From the NCBI GenBank assembly GCA_040954595.2, contig CM082593.2:3472001-3536000 (forward strand): a DNA stretch of 64,000 nt. Direction: 5' to 3'. The position numbers and the translations under genes are program-made. Within the stretch, counting starts at the first letter, position 1. Each line of letters begins with the position of its first letter. This document shows, piece by piece, positions 1 through 11,789 of this stretch. The notes beneath the pieces are model-generated. The model had not been told where the DNA came from. It saw only the letters and a program-made list of their open reading frames with translations, and did not search any database. The stretch comes from Balanoglossus misakiensis (taxonomy: Eukaryota; Hemichordata).

Positions 1-3000
1 ATCATCGATCATTTCAGTTCAACGCGATTCTTTCCCATCGAAGCATCAAGTGCCTGAGGTCCTGGATTTAACGAACTTTCAAAACCAAATAAACTGCCTA
101 AAGTTTGTCAAAAAAAGATCTCCGTGTACCGGTCATCGTCTGTCATTATTACAGTCGCCATTGCAATTGATGTATGACGTGATTTAATATAACGATGTTT
201 GCATACTTGATGGACGTCGACCTGTTTGTTTATTCTGATAAAGCAGTTTACCATCGATATCGTTCTACTTCTTCAGTTTCTGAATATGCCTACTTCAATT
301 ACCAAAAAAAGACGAGGCAAGTTTAGCGTAATAAAGGCACTCCACTCAATCGAATATGCAAAATGTTAGATATTCCACTCTTGTAATCCGATATGCTCGC
401 CCTGCCATAACCGTTGCTTCGGGGGATACTTTTCCAACAACGCCATCGCCATCATGTTTCCATGACAACCCTTCCAGCTAATAAATCCATTCCCCTCGAA
501 TTTTTTACGGGACGTCTGGTGCTGTACTTATAGGATAACGCTCTCGATCAGGATTTGCAAGCGCTCGAGGATACAGCTCGTGCCAGTAATGAATATTTAG
601 CCAGGTGTTTAGTTCTCTGTATCCATAGCAACCATCGTACCCACGAAAACTTCTTGCTCAGTCCAACACAGTACCAATACTCGTGTTATTCAAGTTCGAC
701 AAACTTGCTACGATAAAATATTACAATCTACACCCGCAATTCATAATTTAGCTTTAAAACGTCGTTCTATATTATTTATTTTTACCATTTAGAGACGCAA
801 AACATGCTTTCAATTTTACCGATCGAATTGACCAACATTCTATCTTTTTGTGTGTTCGTTCGACCATTATAACCAAATGCCAAACTTAATCCGAGTCTCA
901 TCTGTGTGCAAAGTGATACTTTTCGCCCATATGTTCGCAATTCACATCTTCCACGAATCCGAGTGACTTACAAACCCCCGCCGATACATTTCAATTCAAC
1001 TGCGAGAGGTTACTATTCCTCCCTATTAGTCAGCGGACGTCGATTTCAAAGAGCATTATAAGTATTTATAGCTGAAAAACCTGAGAAGGGGGAAAAAGAA
1101 ATCTCACAGACGGATCCCCACGTCTTTGCTTATTGTTAATACTTTCGACCTGGTTTGGCGTGTAGCGATCGGGGATATTTAGCGCGCTGCAGATAATCGC
1201 AGAATGGGTGCATTGCTTCGGCTTTACATTAGATTTAACCACGGTCACGTGATTTAACCCCTGAAGAAGAGTGCATTCTATTAATTATCCTGCAACCGTT
1301 AAGCCGCCGCACTTCTGCTAAAGGGCTTCTTTTCAGATTGGCCACCCGGGACTTAGCAAGCAACAGTAGAATTTCTTGAAGGAAATCAGTGGGCCAGGGT
1401 TGTCATAATAGTCTAGTACATAGTCATCGAAGAATAGCGGCGTGTGTTTATGATTCAAAGTCTGGAAAGCACGAACTATGCATTTTTCGGCCAAGAGATG
1501 ATGCTTGAATACACGGAAGTTGCAATGTAAAAGTGGAAATCCATATTCGTGTATTCGTTACCGAAATATGTGAATAAGCTAAACCCTCTGTCGGTAATTT
1601 AAGTCATAAATTAACTACTCATTGTCAACGAAGTAAGCAAACTTTTGATCTATGTAGCCGCAGCATTTCGTAATTGGTTTTTGAAAGATTATACTGAAGG
1701 TATTTTCTGGGCCCATCTTTCGAATCGTGTAGTGTTTCTCTCTCGGTAATAATACGCGCCGGCGGCATCGGAAATGACGACAACGATAGTGTTTTTTCCG
1801 ACCGCCATCATATATGTCATCATTCATCTTAGTCGGCAGTGTCAGCTCGGACGAGATTTTTTACTGACACGTTTTGACGTTAGCGTGATGAATAATGAAA
1901 ACTCTGGTTAGCGGACAGGAAATATATCATAATGGAGTTCATTAGTGTAAAGGATGCTGTCCTGTTCCCTGGGCCTTATCTGAATTCAAATGTTGTCTGA
2001 CATACTTCTTACTGAAGAATCAGCATTTCGCCATTTATTTATATGTCATTGCAGAATAAACCAGCCTTTTCCGAAATGATAGATTCGTTGATGCGGCCGT
2101 CTGTCTGCTATCTGCTCCACACGGCAGGCCAACTGGTGAAGCTTACCTGTCGTACGTCACTGAAAGTCTGGTGGGTCACGTGAGCGGTACAAAGAGCCGT
2201 TACGTTCACATCTCATCTCGTTGTAATTATTGTCGCATTTGTCGGGTGATTATGAAATTTAAGTGACCCTGCCCCAGTCTGCACGCAAGAAAATGGATTA
2301 TGTAAACTTTTGAGAGAACTCACTTTTCAAGAAAGTCTGGAACATATATGACGCGTAACACGGGTGCAAAGTGTATGCCCTTATACAACACGCATGGCAA
2401 GTCGAACGATATCTAACATCACGGCATCTCCAGATATACATGCGGGCAATACATAAGCCACCTACTTTATGACACATTCCCCTAAAGCAAATGGTGCCAG
2501 ACGGAACATTCTTGGTGACGTTATCCGAATGACCGACCGAGCGTGCAGTAATTGACGCAAAGTCCTTTTGCCATGTCCCTTAAGCTTTTCCGAGTTTCCC
2601 TTCTTACCGTTTCGAGTCCTGGGAATACTGAACGTTTCCAGTCGTAATATCATAACAATTATAATCGCCCAAATAACGACACGCCGCGGAAATTACATAG
2701 AAAAGCCAATCTCCTCTGACGTCACTCCCCGTTGGCTATAACAAAAGCAAACAGATGCTCCCACGAGAGGATTTTTTTTGCTCGCCGTGGATGATACATA
2801 AGTAAGTTTGACTTTCCGCGAAGATCCCAGTGATAAAACACCAAACGCTCGGGCAGACGCTGTACATTGCTCGGAAGAATACTAACAAGCCAAGAACTCA
2901 GACTGCACGATATCTTCGTCTCTCGATGCAGACGAAGGTTAATTTTTTTCCCCGCCGAAAAGAAATAATTTCTTCTTTGACAAGCAAATATTCCACCGTT

Positions 3001-5599
3001 CGCTTTTTATCTGTCACTTACAGTCGACCGATGATCAAAACATCCTGCGTGACCGCGGGTACTTTTACCCATTAATTCTCTGTCTGCTAAAATCCCACGC
3101 GCCGTGTTCTTCTGAAAGTAGCCTAAAACGCCATCCCCTTGCATAAAGGTCTCATCCAAAGATATTCTGCCCGAAGCGAAAATAACGACGTTAATTCGAG
3201 ATGGCGGACATTTCCATACATTGCTGGTGTTCACCCAAGGAGATGAAGATGACGATCTGAGAGCACGCCGAACTGAAGACAATACCCAAGTAATTTACGA
3301 GATCGCGCACAGATAAAGCTCTCGAGCATATAAAACGTGCCTTAGACTAACATTGAGAGGAAAATTACTGAAAATCACATGTGGCTCAGAAAACTCAAAC
3401 ATTTATGCATGGGCACAGCAACATGTGATAAATCTCAAATTTGAATGTTCTATTTTCAACAATCACGTTCTTTTTGCTGCAAATCGACTGTTTTTTTCTT
3501 CAAAAATCCGTGGCATGTCCAAACCAATCGGTGATGCCCCATTCCAATCACGTCTGGCAGTTTATTCACGGCGATTCTTTCGGTTCGATGAATGCACAGG
3601 GCGTCCCAGCTCTTCTCCGTTCCAAAACAACAGTTAATAGAACGCCTTGTGCGAAATAGCCACGTAATTAAGCCCTACACGGTTCTGAAATAAGTAATGG
3701 GTGGGACAATTTTAGACAACACATTATGGCGACCTTTCAACTAACCTTTCCAATCGTTTTATATTGAGTGTCTTTATGTAAGGGTTATCGCGGTGAGATA
3801 ATGGGCGGTCTTAATAATGTAAGTCTTTCTCCATCAACCGTGAATTGTGATAAAGCGCTGTAAGTAAGGATTTCAAAAAGAAATTATTTCCCTATGAAAA
3901 CATCCCACGATGATAAATACCCACAATAGAGCGATTTCTTCGATATATGTTGGTGTTGCGATCACAATCCATGTTCATTTTAGATATTTCTTCGGGTGGT
4001 ATTCTCGAGTGCCATATATTGTAATTATCGTTTCTTTTGCGAATGCATTTATGGAGTTGCGTGTGTGTGTGTCGGCGCGCGCATGTCTGTCGCCGGGATG
4101 AATCAGGAGCATCTGACGTCATCACTAAAGCGATAACCTAAGCCGAAACGAGGTTTGGAGAAAAAGATGTGCATTTTAGCGATTAGATTGCCAACTTATT
4201 TTGCCAATTTTGATAAACTATTTACGGTAACGTCGTCTGGAAAAGCCGCAACGACGCGTGAAGCTATTTCTCCAGAATTGCAAGATAAATGTCTTCGGTA
4301 TACATGTAATTCTTGCATAATTTAAACCCCATGTCCCTCCAGACTTGGCCAATCATCAGTTTCTTGATTACTATAACCTCCGCAGATCACCCCTATCTCC
4401 CAGTGGAAGAGACCGCTGCCACATGCGGACACGTAGGACAGGGGGTGGTCTCACTATGGAACAACGGGGAGGTCACAGTGAAAAGCCTGTCAACACATGA
4501 TGGGACTTTAAAAATGAAAACGGTGAGGGCATTCGTGAGAAGGCAGATGGAGTTTCACATCGTTCCAGTTGAAACCACGATGATAATTGCATTGTGGGTA
4601 AAAAGGTCGACGTAAGAGATGACATTTTACCCGGTGGATTCTCTCTGTCTAAAAGTACTGTCTATTCAAATTGCCCTTGTATAACGATGCGTGCGTAGAC
4701 ACCTTGCGGCAGTTTACGGGTGTGAAGCAACAACCGTACCTGTAATCCACTTACGCTTGGAAATTCTCACCAAATGAATGACGTCAGTCCTCGGACTTTG
4801 TCGTCGACTCGATCGTGTCATGAGCACTCAGTGACGAAAGGAACTCCTGTACGGTTTAAAACTACCCTCATTTCCAAACACAAACATGTAAACGGAGACG
4901 CGATAAGATTTATAGAGAACATTTTAAAAGGTTTATTCATGAACAAAAAAAACGACAACCATTATACTGCGAGGTGAAAAGTGCCTGGTCGACATCAGCC
5001 GCGTCATGCTGACGCGATCTTTTCAAAATGTCAGGACAGCGGGGACCCTTAAACGTCTCTTATCTTCCTTCAAAATATAGTGATTATGTCTCAATAAATA
5101 AATGACCCCAAATGCGATTAACTCGGTTTATTATATACAAAATTATCAGTCTCCGTCTCAGCGTTAGTATCGTAAACTAAGCCCTGAGCGTCACGGTCGT
5201 AACTGCGGACATTGTGAGTGACGCTAGGATTGGATCAGTCCGTGCGTAGGAGGCTATGCACATTTTATGGTCTCGTTTGCTAAAGAGCGTTCCGTTATAT
5301 TCAAGGGTCTCCTCAGTCATTTGCAAGACATATTCTGTCTCTTAATGAAGGAAAATTAACTCCTTCTGTGGTGGTTTTCTGGTCGACTCGAATCTCACCT
5401 TTTGTTGTCAGCGGTGATGACACGCACGCACAAATTTACACTCACAGGTGCTAATTAGTAATTTCCACCTCATTAACGAGATAAATAATATTTCAAGGGG
5501 GTCTGTCGAGCTTAGCATTCAAGATCGATTGTGTTGCCACATGCGAGTGCCTCTGACGATTTCTGAATTAATTTACGTGTAATTCTGTCATTCGAGCAG
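1..5599. other. Non-coding flank, no supportable gene
   Basis: No open frame here has recognisable protein similarity together with credible splice sites. The longest frames (up to about 100 codons) look like chance. The first coding exons of the synaptotagmin that starts to read at 5600 (N-terminus and transmembrane segment) should lie upstream, either in this stretch or beyond the window; I could not identify them. A short GT/GC-rich tract lies at 4058-4084. Confidence 0.5.
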
Positions 5600-7413
5600 A
5601 AGGGGACCACTATTTCGAAGACCTGGACAAGTCACCGCTCACCGGCGACGCGTCACCCATGGAGGGAGAGCCCCACATCGACAGCCTCCGAGTTCTAAAG
5701 GCGATGTCCGATCACATCGACTCCAGCGAGGACGAAAGCTCCCAGGGACACGGCAGCCCCTTCCGCAGACTCTCTCCTTCCCACGCCCGCTGCATGGTTG
5801 GTGCTATACAACCGGAGCTGTACGTCAGCGACCACAGCCCTCCGGGAAGGAGGCCCTCTATTGGCCAGAAGGACTCAGTGGTTGACGAGTCCTATGGAAC
5901 TCTGTGGTTCTCCGTCCGTTATGACGATGCTGCTCAAAGGTGAGTAACACTTCAGGCTTGTTTCCGTGATACTTTCCTTGAAATATTAAAAGTTACATGC
6001 AACATTACGCCCATGCGCATAAGACGATCGTTGCTCTTTAAGTATCCCCGCGTGTCTTGATTCTAGAATGATAGCGAACTTGCACAGGGCGTGCGATTTG
6101 CCCGGGAAGGGCCAGAACGAGGCGACGTACGACACCTTCGTGGAGACCTGCCTTCTGCCGACCGAGAAACACTCGCAGAAATCCAAAGTCGTCAGGAGGA
6201 CGAGCAACCCGATATACGACGAGGAGTTCTCCTTCCACGTCGACTCCAACAAGTTGGTGGGACTCGCCCTGCGCATGACCGTTTACGACTGCGCCCGACA
6301 GCACAAACACAACGCCGTCGGCAACGTCCTGGTGCCCTTCGGGAACTACAACTTCTCCGATATGGTGGAGAAAGGCATCAAGGGACTGGGATGGAAATTA
6401 GAACGTAAATCAGAGGTATGTGTATTCTCAAGACAATGTGTGCTTCCCCTGCCAAATCAGGCAAACGACCGACATGATCTATATTCTTAGTCTTCAACTG
6501 GATAATTCGAAGAAGAAAAAATGTAAGACATGAAAAATAATTAGACCAATAATTAGACCTTTCATAAAAACAATTGGTTTATCATTCCAACACGCCGATG
6601 AACTCGCATACCATAATAATGTGTGTAAGTAGAGACGAAAAGTAATAACAGTAAATCGCTCGACTTTTGGCAGTGTAGACTTAATTAAAACATTAGGATG
6701 TAACCATAGCCCTGACCGTAAAAATCCCCATTAGCATTCATTCAATTAAAGCTGTCACAGTGATATACGGCGTCGTTTTAATATACTAATTAAACTCTGG
6801 TTTTTATTTAGCCATTACATGATTTAGGGCAGCTGTATATATCTTTGGCGTATCTGCCTTCGGGAGACCGACTGTCTGTTGTCATTCTGAGAGCAAAGCA
6901 TCTGAAGAAAGCCAGGGAGCTGAAGGAAGACAAACACTCGCCAGAGTCTTTGGGTAAGAGACGTTTAGTGTATGAAGGGTGGGGGACAGACTGACGAACG
7001 GACAGGCATGCAGACACACACATACACACACAAGGAGACATATTGTTCGACAGATAGACAGACTGCATTTTAATCATATTTTCGTAATTTTTATGATATC
7101 CACAGACACCTATGTGAAAGTTACATTGGTTTATGGAAACGAGAAAGTGAAGACAAGAAAAACGCAGGTGATTGGACGGACTGACAATCCTGTTTACAAC
7201 GAATCGTTGGCTTATGTGGTCCCACCCGGTTACCTCGACGATTCCAGCCTCGTCATAACCGTCATGCAGCGCGGTTTCATCAAACGCGACGCCCCCATCG
7301 GCCGGATCATTCTAGGTCCGTACTGGTATTGCCAAGGTCGAACTCTGAGTCACTGGGGTCAAATGCTATCCAGGCGTCAAGCCACAAAACAATGGCACTA
7401 CCTATACCTATAG
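5600..7413 (+). CDS. Synaptotagmin-like protein, atypical, tandem C2 domains (3' four coding exons)
   Basis: Four exons join in frame: 5600-5939, 6067-6415, 6812-6953 and 7106-7413 (stop TAG), all with GT-AG introns. The first encodes an acidic, Ser/Pro-rich linker and the start of C2A (GTLWFSVRYDD). Exon 2 completes C2A (CDLPGKGQ, CLLPTEK, NPIYDEEFSF). Exons 3-4 encode C2B (GQLYISLAYLPSGDRL, TYVKVTLVYG, NPVYNESLAY), ending in the family's C-terminal HW...QWH pattern. Synaptotagmins are vesicle proteins whose C2 domains bind membranes and SNAREs. Loop 3 of C2A reads VYDCARQHKHN where calcium-binding members have YDFD...KHD, and loop 3 of C2B reads VMQRGF, so several calcium-ligand aspartates are missing. 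It therefore resembles the calcium-independent types (12, 15 or 17-like); I cannot fix the orthologue. The N-terminus and transmembrane segment are not seen. Confidence 0.85.
7014..7033. repeat. (AC)n microsatellite
   Basis: Imperfect AC dinucleotide run inside the last intron of the synaptotagmin gene. Confidence 0.8.
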
Positions 7414-10400
7414 ATATTCTCTCCCGCGCGAACGACATTATTTGACAAGTGACCGGTGAGTGTGTGCGGTTTTCAAATCATCTGCCTCGACTTCACACTG
7501 ACTAATATTATCGTCCAGAGTCTCAAAATTACCTCTTGTGTCATTCGGAAAATCGTGAAACTGTGTTTATTGGGCACATTTTATACCTGTTCTTGATATG
7601 AACCCAACATGTATATGAAAACATTTTAACCATTTTCATTTTGACATAATTTTGTACTCGTACCCTTTGATTATACGGCAAACTTCATAACAGATCTCTA
7701 ATGAGTCGAATCAGACGACTACAAATGACTGCCTTACTTCTGTGAAGACAAGAAATGAAGTTGAACAATGAAAAACCCTGTGAGTCATTTTTGTTAGTCA
7801 CAATCAATGTTAAAATGTACGTACAGACAAACAGACGGAGTAGTAGTTTAGAAACTGCAGTGGTCTCCAGATTTGTTGAATACTGTTCTATTCATTTTGT
7901 ACTTAAAATCTGCAACAAATGATCTTGTAAAACTAAAGCTTTCAAAAGAAATGTATTCAAGCTGTAGTTTATAATGATATTTTAGATCGATATGAAAACC
8001 TGACTTAGATATTTCATTCATATAATCGATACCGATTGTTCCCTATCACAAGCCGTTTAATTCCCCATCAAAGTGTCTTAGATCTTTCAAATCTAAAAAT
8101 GTTCGGTAACAAACCTGTAAAGAGCAGGATCTCAGTTTGTTCGCTTTAATGTTCACCGCTTCATTTTAAAAACACGTGTCGGGTTCAACTTTCATTTTGT
8201 TTGTAATGGAAGGACCTTTGAAAGACAACATTGCGGAAATGTTGGAGATGGACAGATTAGAGCTCCACTCTGCAGATAACAAGTTATGCACAGTTTCGGT
8301 AGTCTTTTGAAAGCGTGGATGCTTCTAGCAGGGGGTATGAAAGTCATTATTGGTTCTGTTCAGACTGGCGAGATCATGGAGATAGCATCGCTTCGAAAAA
8401 AATACACGAGTCTGGATTCTTGACTAAGAAAGGTCCGGCAGTACGATTAACTAGTATCCATGCAGGCCGTCAGATTAATTGAGCACTTTACGTGGGCGTT
8501 TGAATTATCTCTGTATATGAACTGAAGTGCACTGTCCTCGGGTCTTTCGCTGTGTAACGCTGTACTTTGTCTGTGTCGCGGGCACTCGCCTCCTAAATTC
8601 ATATGACGTTCGAGTGTGTTAGCGAAAGTGCTTCGAACCGTTGGATGTCGACCGTAGTGCCCACCGGAGAATGTCACAGGTACGAAGAAGATGATACCTT
8701 TCGGATTCTCCCCCCCCCCTCCTCCCCCCGAAAGGTTACAGGATGATCGATTTTCGCTCCGAGCAAACAAGCGGCAAGACAGTGCAAAAATGTTGCGGCA
8801 ATTATCCGCGCTTGCGGCTGAACTGCGAAAAATAGAGTGCATCGCGAAAATTTATCGACACGAGCTCGTAAAAGTCGCTCGTGTGAATGTGAATCGAGTA
8901 TATGCATAACCTTTAAGTGGTTGTATATTTGTATAAAAAATGTTACCTTTTAATCAGCTATTGATTTGCTAAAGGCTTTGTATAAATTCTAATGTGCAAT
9001 AAAATAAATGTCTTGTTTTGTTAATATCTCATTGTCTGACTTTATTAATGACGTATAGGTAAAATGTGGAGCAGGCTTTATCGCGCTTTGGCTTTACTGC
9101 GTGCTGTAATATCACCCGCATTGGAAATTTATCAGGTGGATGGTTAATTTGCATGTGTTTAATACCCTCGCCACATTAGAACGCAGATGAATACGTATAA
9201 ATTTAATCACGCAAAGTGATGATGTGTTGCCATGATTTATTTTAGAGTGCACCTGTGTTGATATATATTTCACGGAATTAAAGCTTATGTGAGTTGATTT
9301 TTCTTATGTGGGCGGGGACCTGGCTTTGCAACGCGGGCATAATAACTATGACAACGGCAAACATTGTGTGGTAAGCTTTCTCAACAAGACCAATGAGGTT
9401 GGATATTACAAGCAGTGGGCTTGAGATAAGAGAAGATCGGAACAGCGCCCAGAGATGGCCAGTGCACGACTTTATCTACATACCTATCACGCACTGGATT
9501 TACACGCGCCAACAGTTGATGACCAATCTTGTGGAACAGAAATAAAACGGCTATCTGCACTAAATCAAGACTATTGCGCGCAGAAATGAGCTTTTGTGTG
9601 ATAGAAACGGGCGACATGTTTTTCGTAAATGTCACATTCCACTTGAGTTACAGCTGAGAAGGTTTTTAGTGAATCAGATTCGAAAGAATCCCGAGAAACG
9701 AACGGCAGATTGTAATCTCGAGCTCTGGGAAATATCGTCACGCGCACAGGCAGCGTTGTCGTGACTACAAAAGACAAATTTTAAAGCGCTGAACTAAGGC
9801 ATCCGAATTCATGTAGTATTCGCCTCGAAAATCAAAGTCGTAAACTTGTTTCTCATATTTTGCTCGAGGCAAGTTTAGATAATTCTCTCTTAAAACTGAT
9901 ATTCAAAGTTATAAACCCGTCAAACTGATCCTTCGCGTGTCCTGTTTCTTTTTATCCAGTGTGATATGCTTCTGTCATTCTTAATCTGAGTGTTTTTGCG
10001 TACGGTCAAAGTCTTTTGGCTTAAGGGAGAACCACTTGATTTCTAGGGGTGGGGGATTTGGGTATGTGAGCATTTTTTATGTTGCCAGGAAAAAAATTGG
10101 CCTATTTATTTTCTCAAGACATTGCAGAAGAATTTTGTTTTCTTCCGCACCGGCACCATCAGGCTACCAACATTTTTTTTCTCAAAATTTCCTCCATCCA
10201 CCCCCCCTCTCAGAAATCAAATAGTTCTTCCCTTAGCATTCGATTTACGACATCCTAAGCCTTCAAGTACATGTAATTTTCTGGAAACTATTATCGGTAA
10301 TGACCGTTAAAAGTCCATTTCATGAGGTGTCGATTAGCGAGGTGCTATTATGACATCCTATAACCTTCACTCTTGCTATCATGGCGTTCGTCATTTTTAA

Positions 10401-10776
10401 TGCCGAGTGGTCGCATGCATGTAATGCATAATGATTATGATGTTACATTGTAACATCGCAGAACTGGGTAGTTAACGGAATATTGCACTTCGGGGACAGG
10501 TGAGTTAAAACGAAAGTCACTCGTATAAAAAAGATCAGACTCTTCATTTTTATTTCGTGCTTCAACATTTAACACTCTTCTCATATATTTAACACCAGCA
10601 TTGACGACGTATTTTTTTCCTTGACATTATTTAAGATTCTTGAACACTACAGAGCAACAGTGAAATTGTGTAATAAAATAGAACTCATTTTTTATGATGA
10701 AAAGAAATGGAAATTTCAGGTATTTAAATCATTAAACATATTTAACCGAGCACATTATCAACACCCATGCTTGAGA
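7414..10776. other. Non-coding region: synaptotagmin 3' flank and intergenic DNA
   Basis: No exon recognised. The first 1.6 kb probably holds the synaptotagmin 3' UTR, because overlapping AATAAA signals occur at 8998-9008. A C-rich tract lies at about 8708-8730; open frames around it are artefacts of that tract. Nothing else is identifiable up to the possible last exon of SBP-1. Confidence 0.5.
8998..9008 (+). terminator. Candidate polyadenylation signals
   Basis: Two overlapping AATAAA hexamers, followed by a T/G-rich stretch. They may end the synaptotagmin transcript about 1.6 kb after its stop codon. Motif match only. Confidence 0.4.
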
Positions 10777-10790
10777 CTAGGAAATTCCGC
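10777..10790 (-). CDS. Possible last coding exon of SBP-1 (tiny)
   Basis: On the minus strand an AG acceptor is followed by GCGGAATTTCCTAG. Joined to the phase-1 end of exon 8 this reads Gly-Gly-Ile-Ser-stop. SBP-3 has a comparable tiny last exon beginning GCGGAAATCC at 51199-51221. The match is short, so this is tentative. The alternative is that translation ends in the retained intron just after exon 8 (HGKFC-stop). Confidence 0.25.
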
Positions 10791-11148
10791 CTGGGTAACG
10801 TCAACGTGGTCTCTACACTACGCATGTCACCGCTTCACCTGAAGAGCAAAGAAAAAAAATCAGTAGGATAACTGTGCGACGTCTACGGTCAGTATGTTTA
10901 TATTCATTAAAGTTTCGAATAAATTAGATTTATATCAACTTGCTATGCAGGTTTAATGTTTAAATTGGAATAATTTGCCAGGGTGTGTGTATACATCGCC
11001 GACAATGCGATGACGCCATATTTATTTCTACGCGCTTGTCAGTCAATAGTGAGTTTTTATATTCACGTCGAACATGCATGGTTATGGTTACTTCCGCTTG
11101 ATAACCAGGTATCCCACCTGTACAATTTTAATAACTAACAAAACTTAC

Positions 11149-11741
11149 CATGTTTTGGCTCAGCTGACTGGCATATTTTGTAGTATTGGCCGTTTTCTTT
11201 GATGCGTTCAAAGGCAGCGTTGAACCATTCTACTGCGGGGCTTCCCTTCTTAAACATGGTATGTAGGCTGACGTCTCTTTGCTCAGAACCGCATGTTATA
11301 CCCGGGCCAATCGTCACCAGATCTTGAACGTGACCTGGCAAAGACTTCGCCGATATAAAGATAGCGTCCAGCTGCGGGGAAAACATTATTACCGTTCGAT
11401 TCTACGTGCTTGGTATATGTATATTATATGTGGGCCCTCCGCCTTTACTTTGTGTATTGGGTCAAGCTAGTTGAAATCAGCTGGAGAGATAGGCGGCGTC
11501 GTCGTTACCTTTGGTTAGTCTCTGCTAATGATTATGTATCGATATTCAACCAAAAACCTATTAATCACTGGATGATGTCAAAGTGCGTTTCGAAGACAAA
11601 CCTCTTTGTTTCGGAGAAGAGCCACGAGAGAAGGTACGTCCTTTAAATAGATCTTATTTCCTGGGGCCAAGGAGTCTATGTTCCCAACACGACCTTCTCG
11701 TGATATACACTGTGCATGCGTCGACCATCCACTCAGAAAGC
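11149..11741 (-). CDS. SBP-1, exons 7 and 8 (3' part of the satellite-split gene)
   Basis: Two minus-strand exons: 11602-11741 (140 nt, GFLSGW...LLRNKE) and 11149-11371 (223 nt, LDAIF...AEPKHG). They are identical in length and phase to exons 7 and 8 of SBP-2 at 48445-48584 and 48037-48259. They encode the second half of the solute-binding-protein fold, including TMFKKGSPAVEWFNAAF and ERIKENGQYYKIC. No exons 1-6 lie next to them. The nearest upstream exon on this strand is 44637-44813, across the satellite, and it ends in phase 1 as exon 7 requires. I therefore read them as the 3' end of SBP-1 rather than a separate fragment. The donor after exon 8 is GTAAGT; the last exon is uncertain. Confidence 0.85.
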
Positions 11742-11789
11742 CTAGCATGATGAAAAAAATATTTAGGAGCTGTTGGTCTTAATTCACAA

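Noticed and set aside
4313-4615. 100-codon plus-strand frame, with an exon-like part at about 4390-4531, as an upstream synaptotagmin exon
   Set aside because: Its donor would leave phase 0, whereas the exon at 5600 needs phase 1. The residues show no synaptotagmin or transmembrane character.
6091-6408. Arginine-rich frame within the synaptotagmin C2A exon
   Set aside because: A shadow frame of the real C2A coding sequence.
8447-8909. Overlapping open frames on both strands around the poly-C tract
   Set aside because: They owe their length to the C/G-rich run and oppose each other. No family similarity or splice context.
11149-11741. Separate truncated SBP pseudogene left of the satellite
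   Set aside because: Both exons are intact, correctly spliced and in the phase needed by the orphan exons 1-6 on the other side. A single split gene is simpler.
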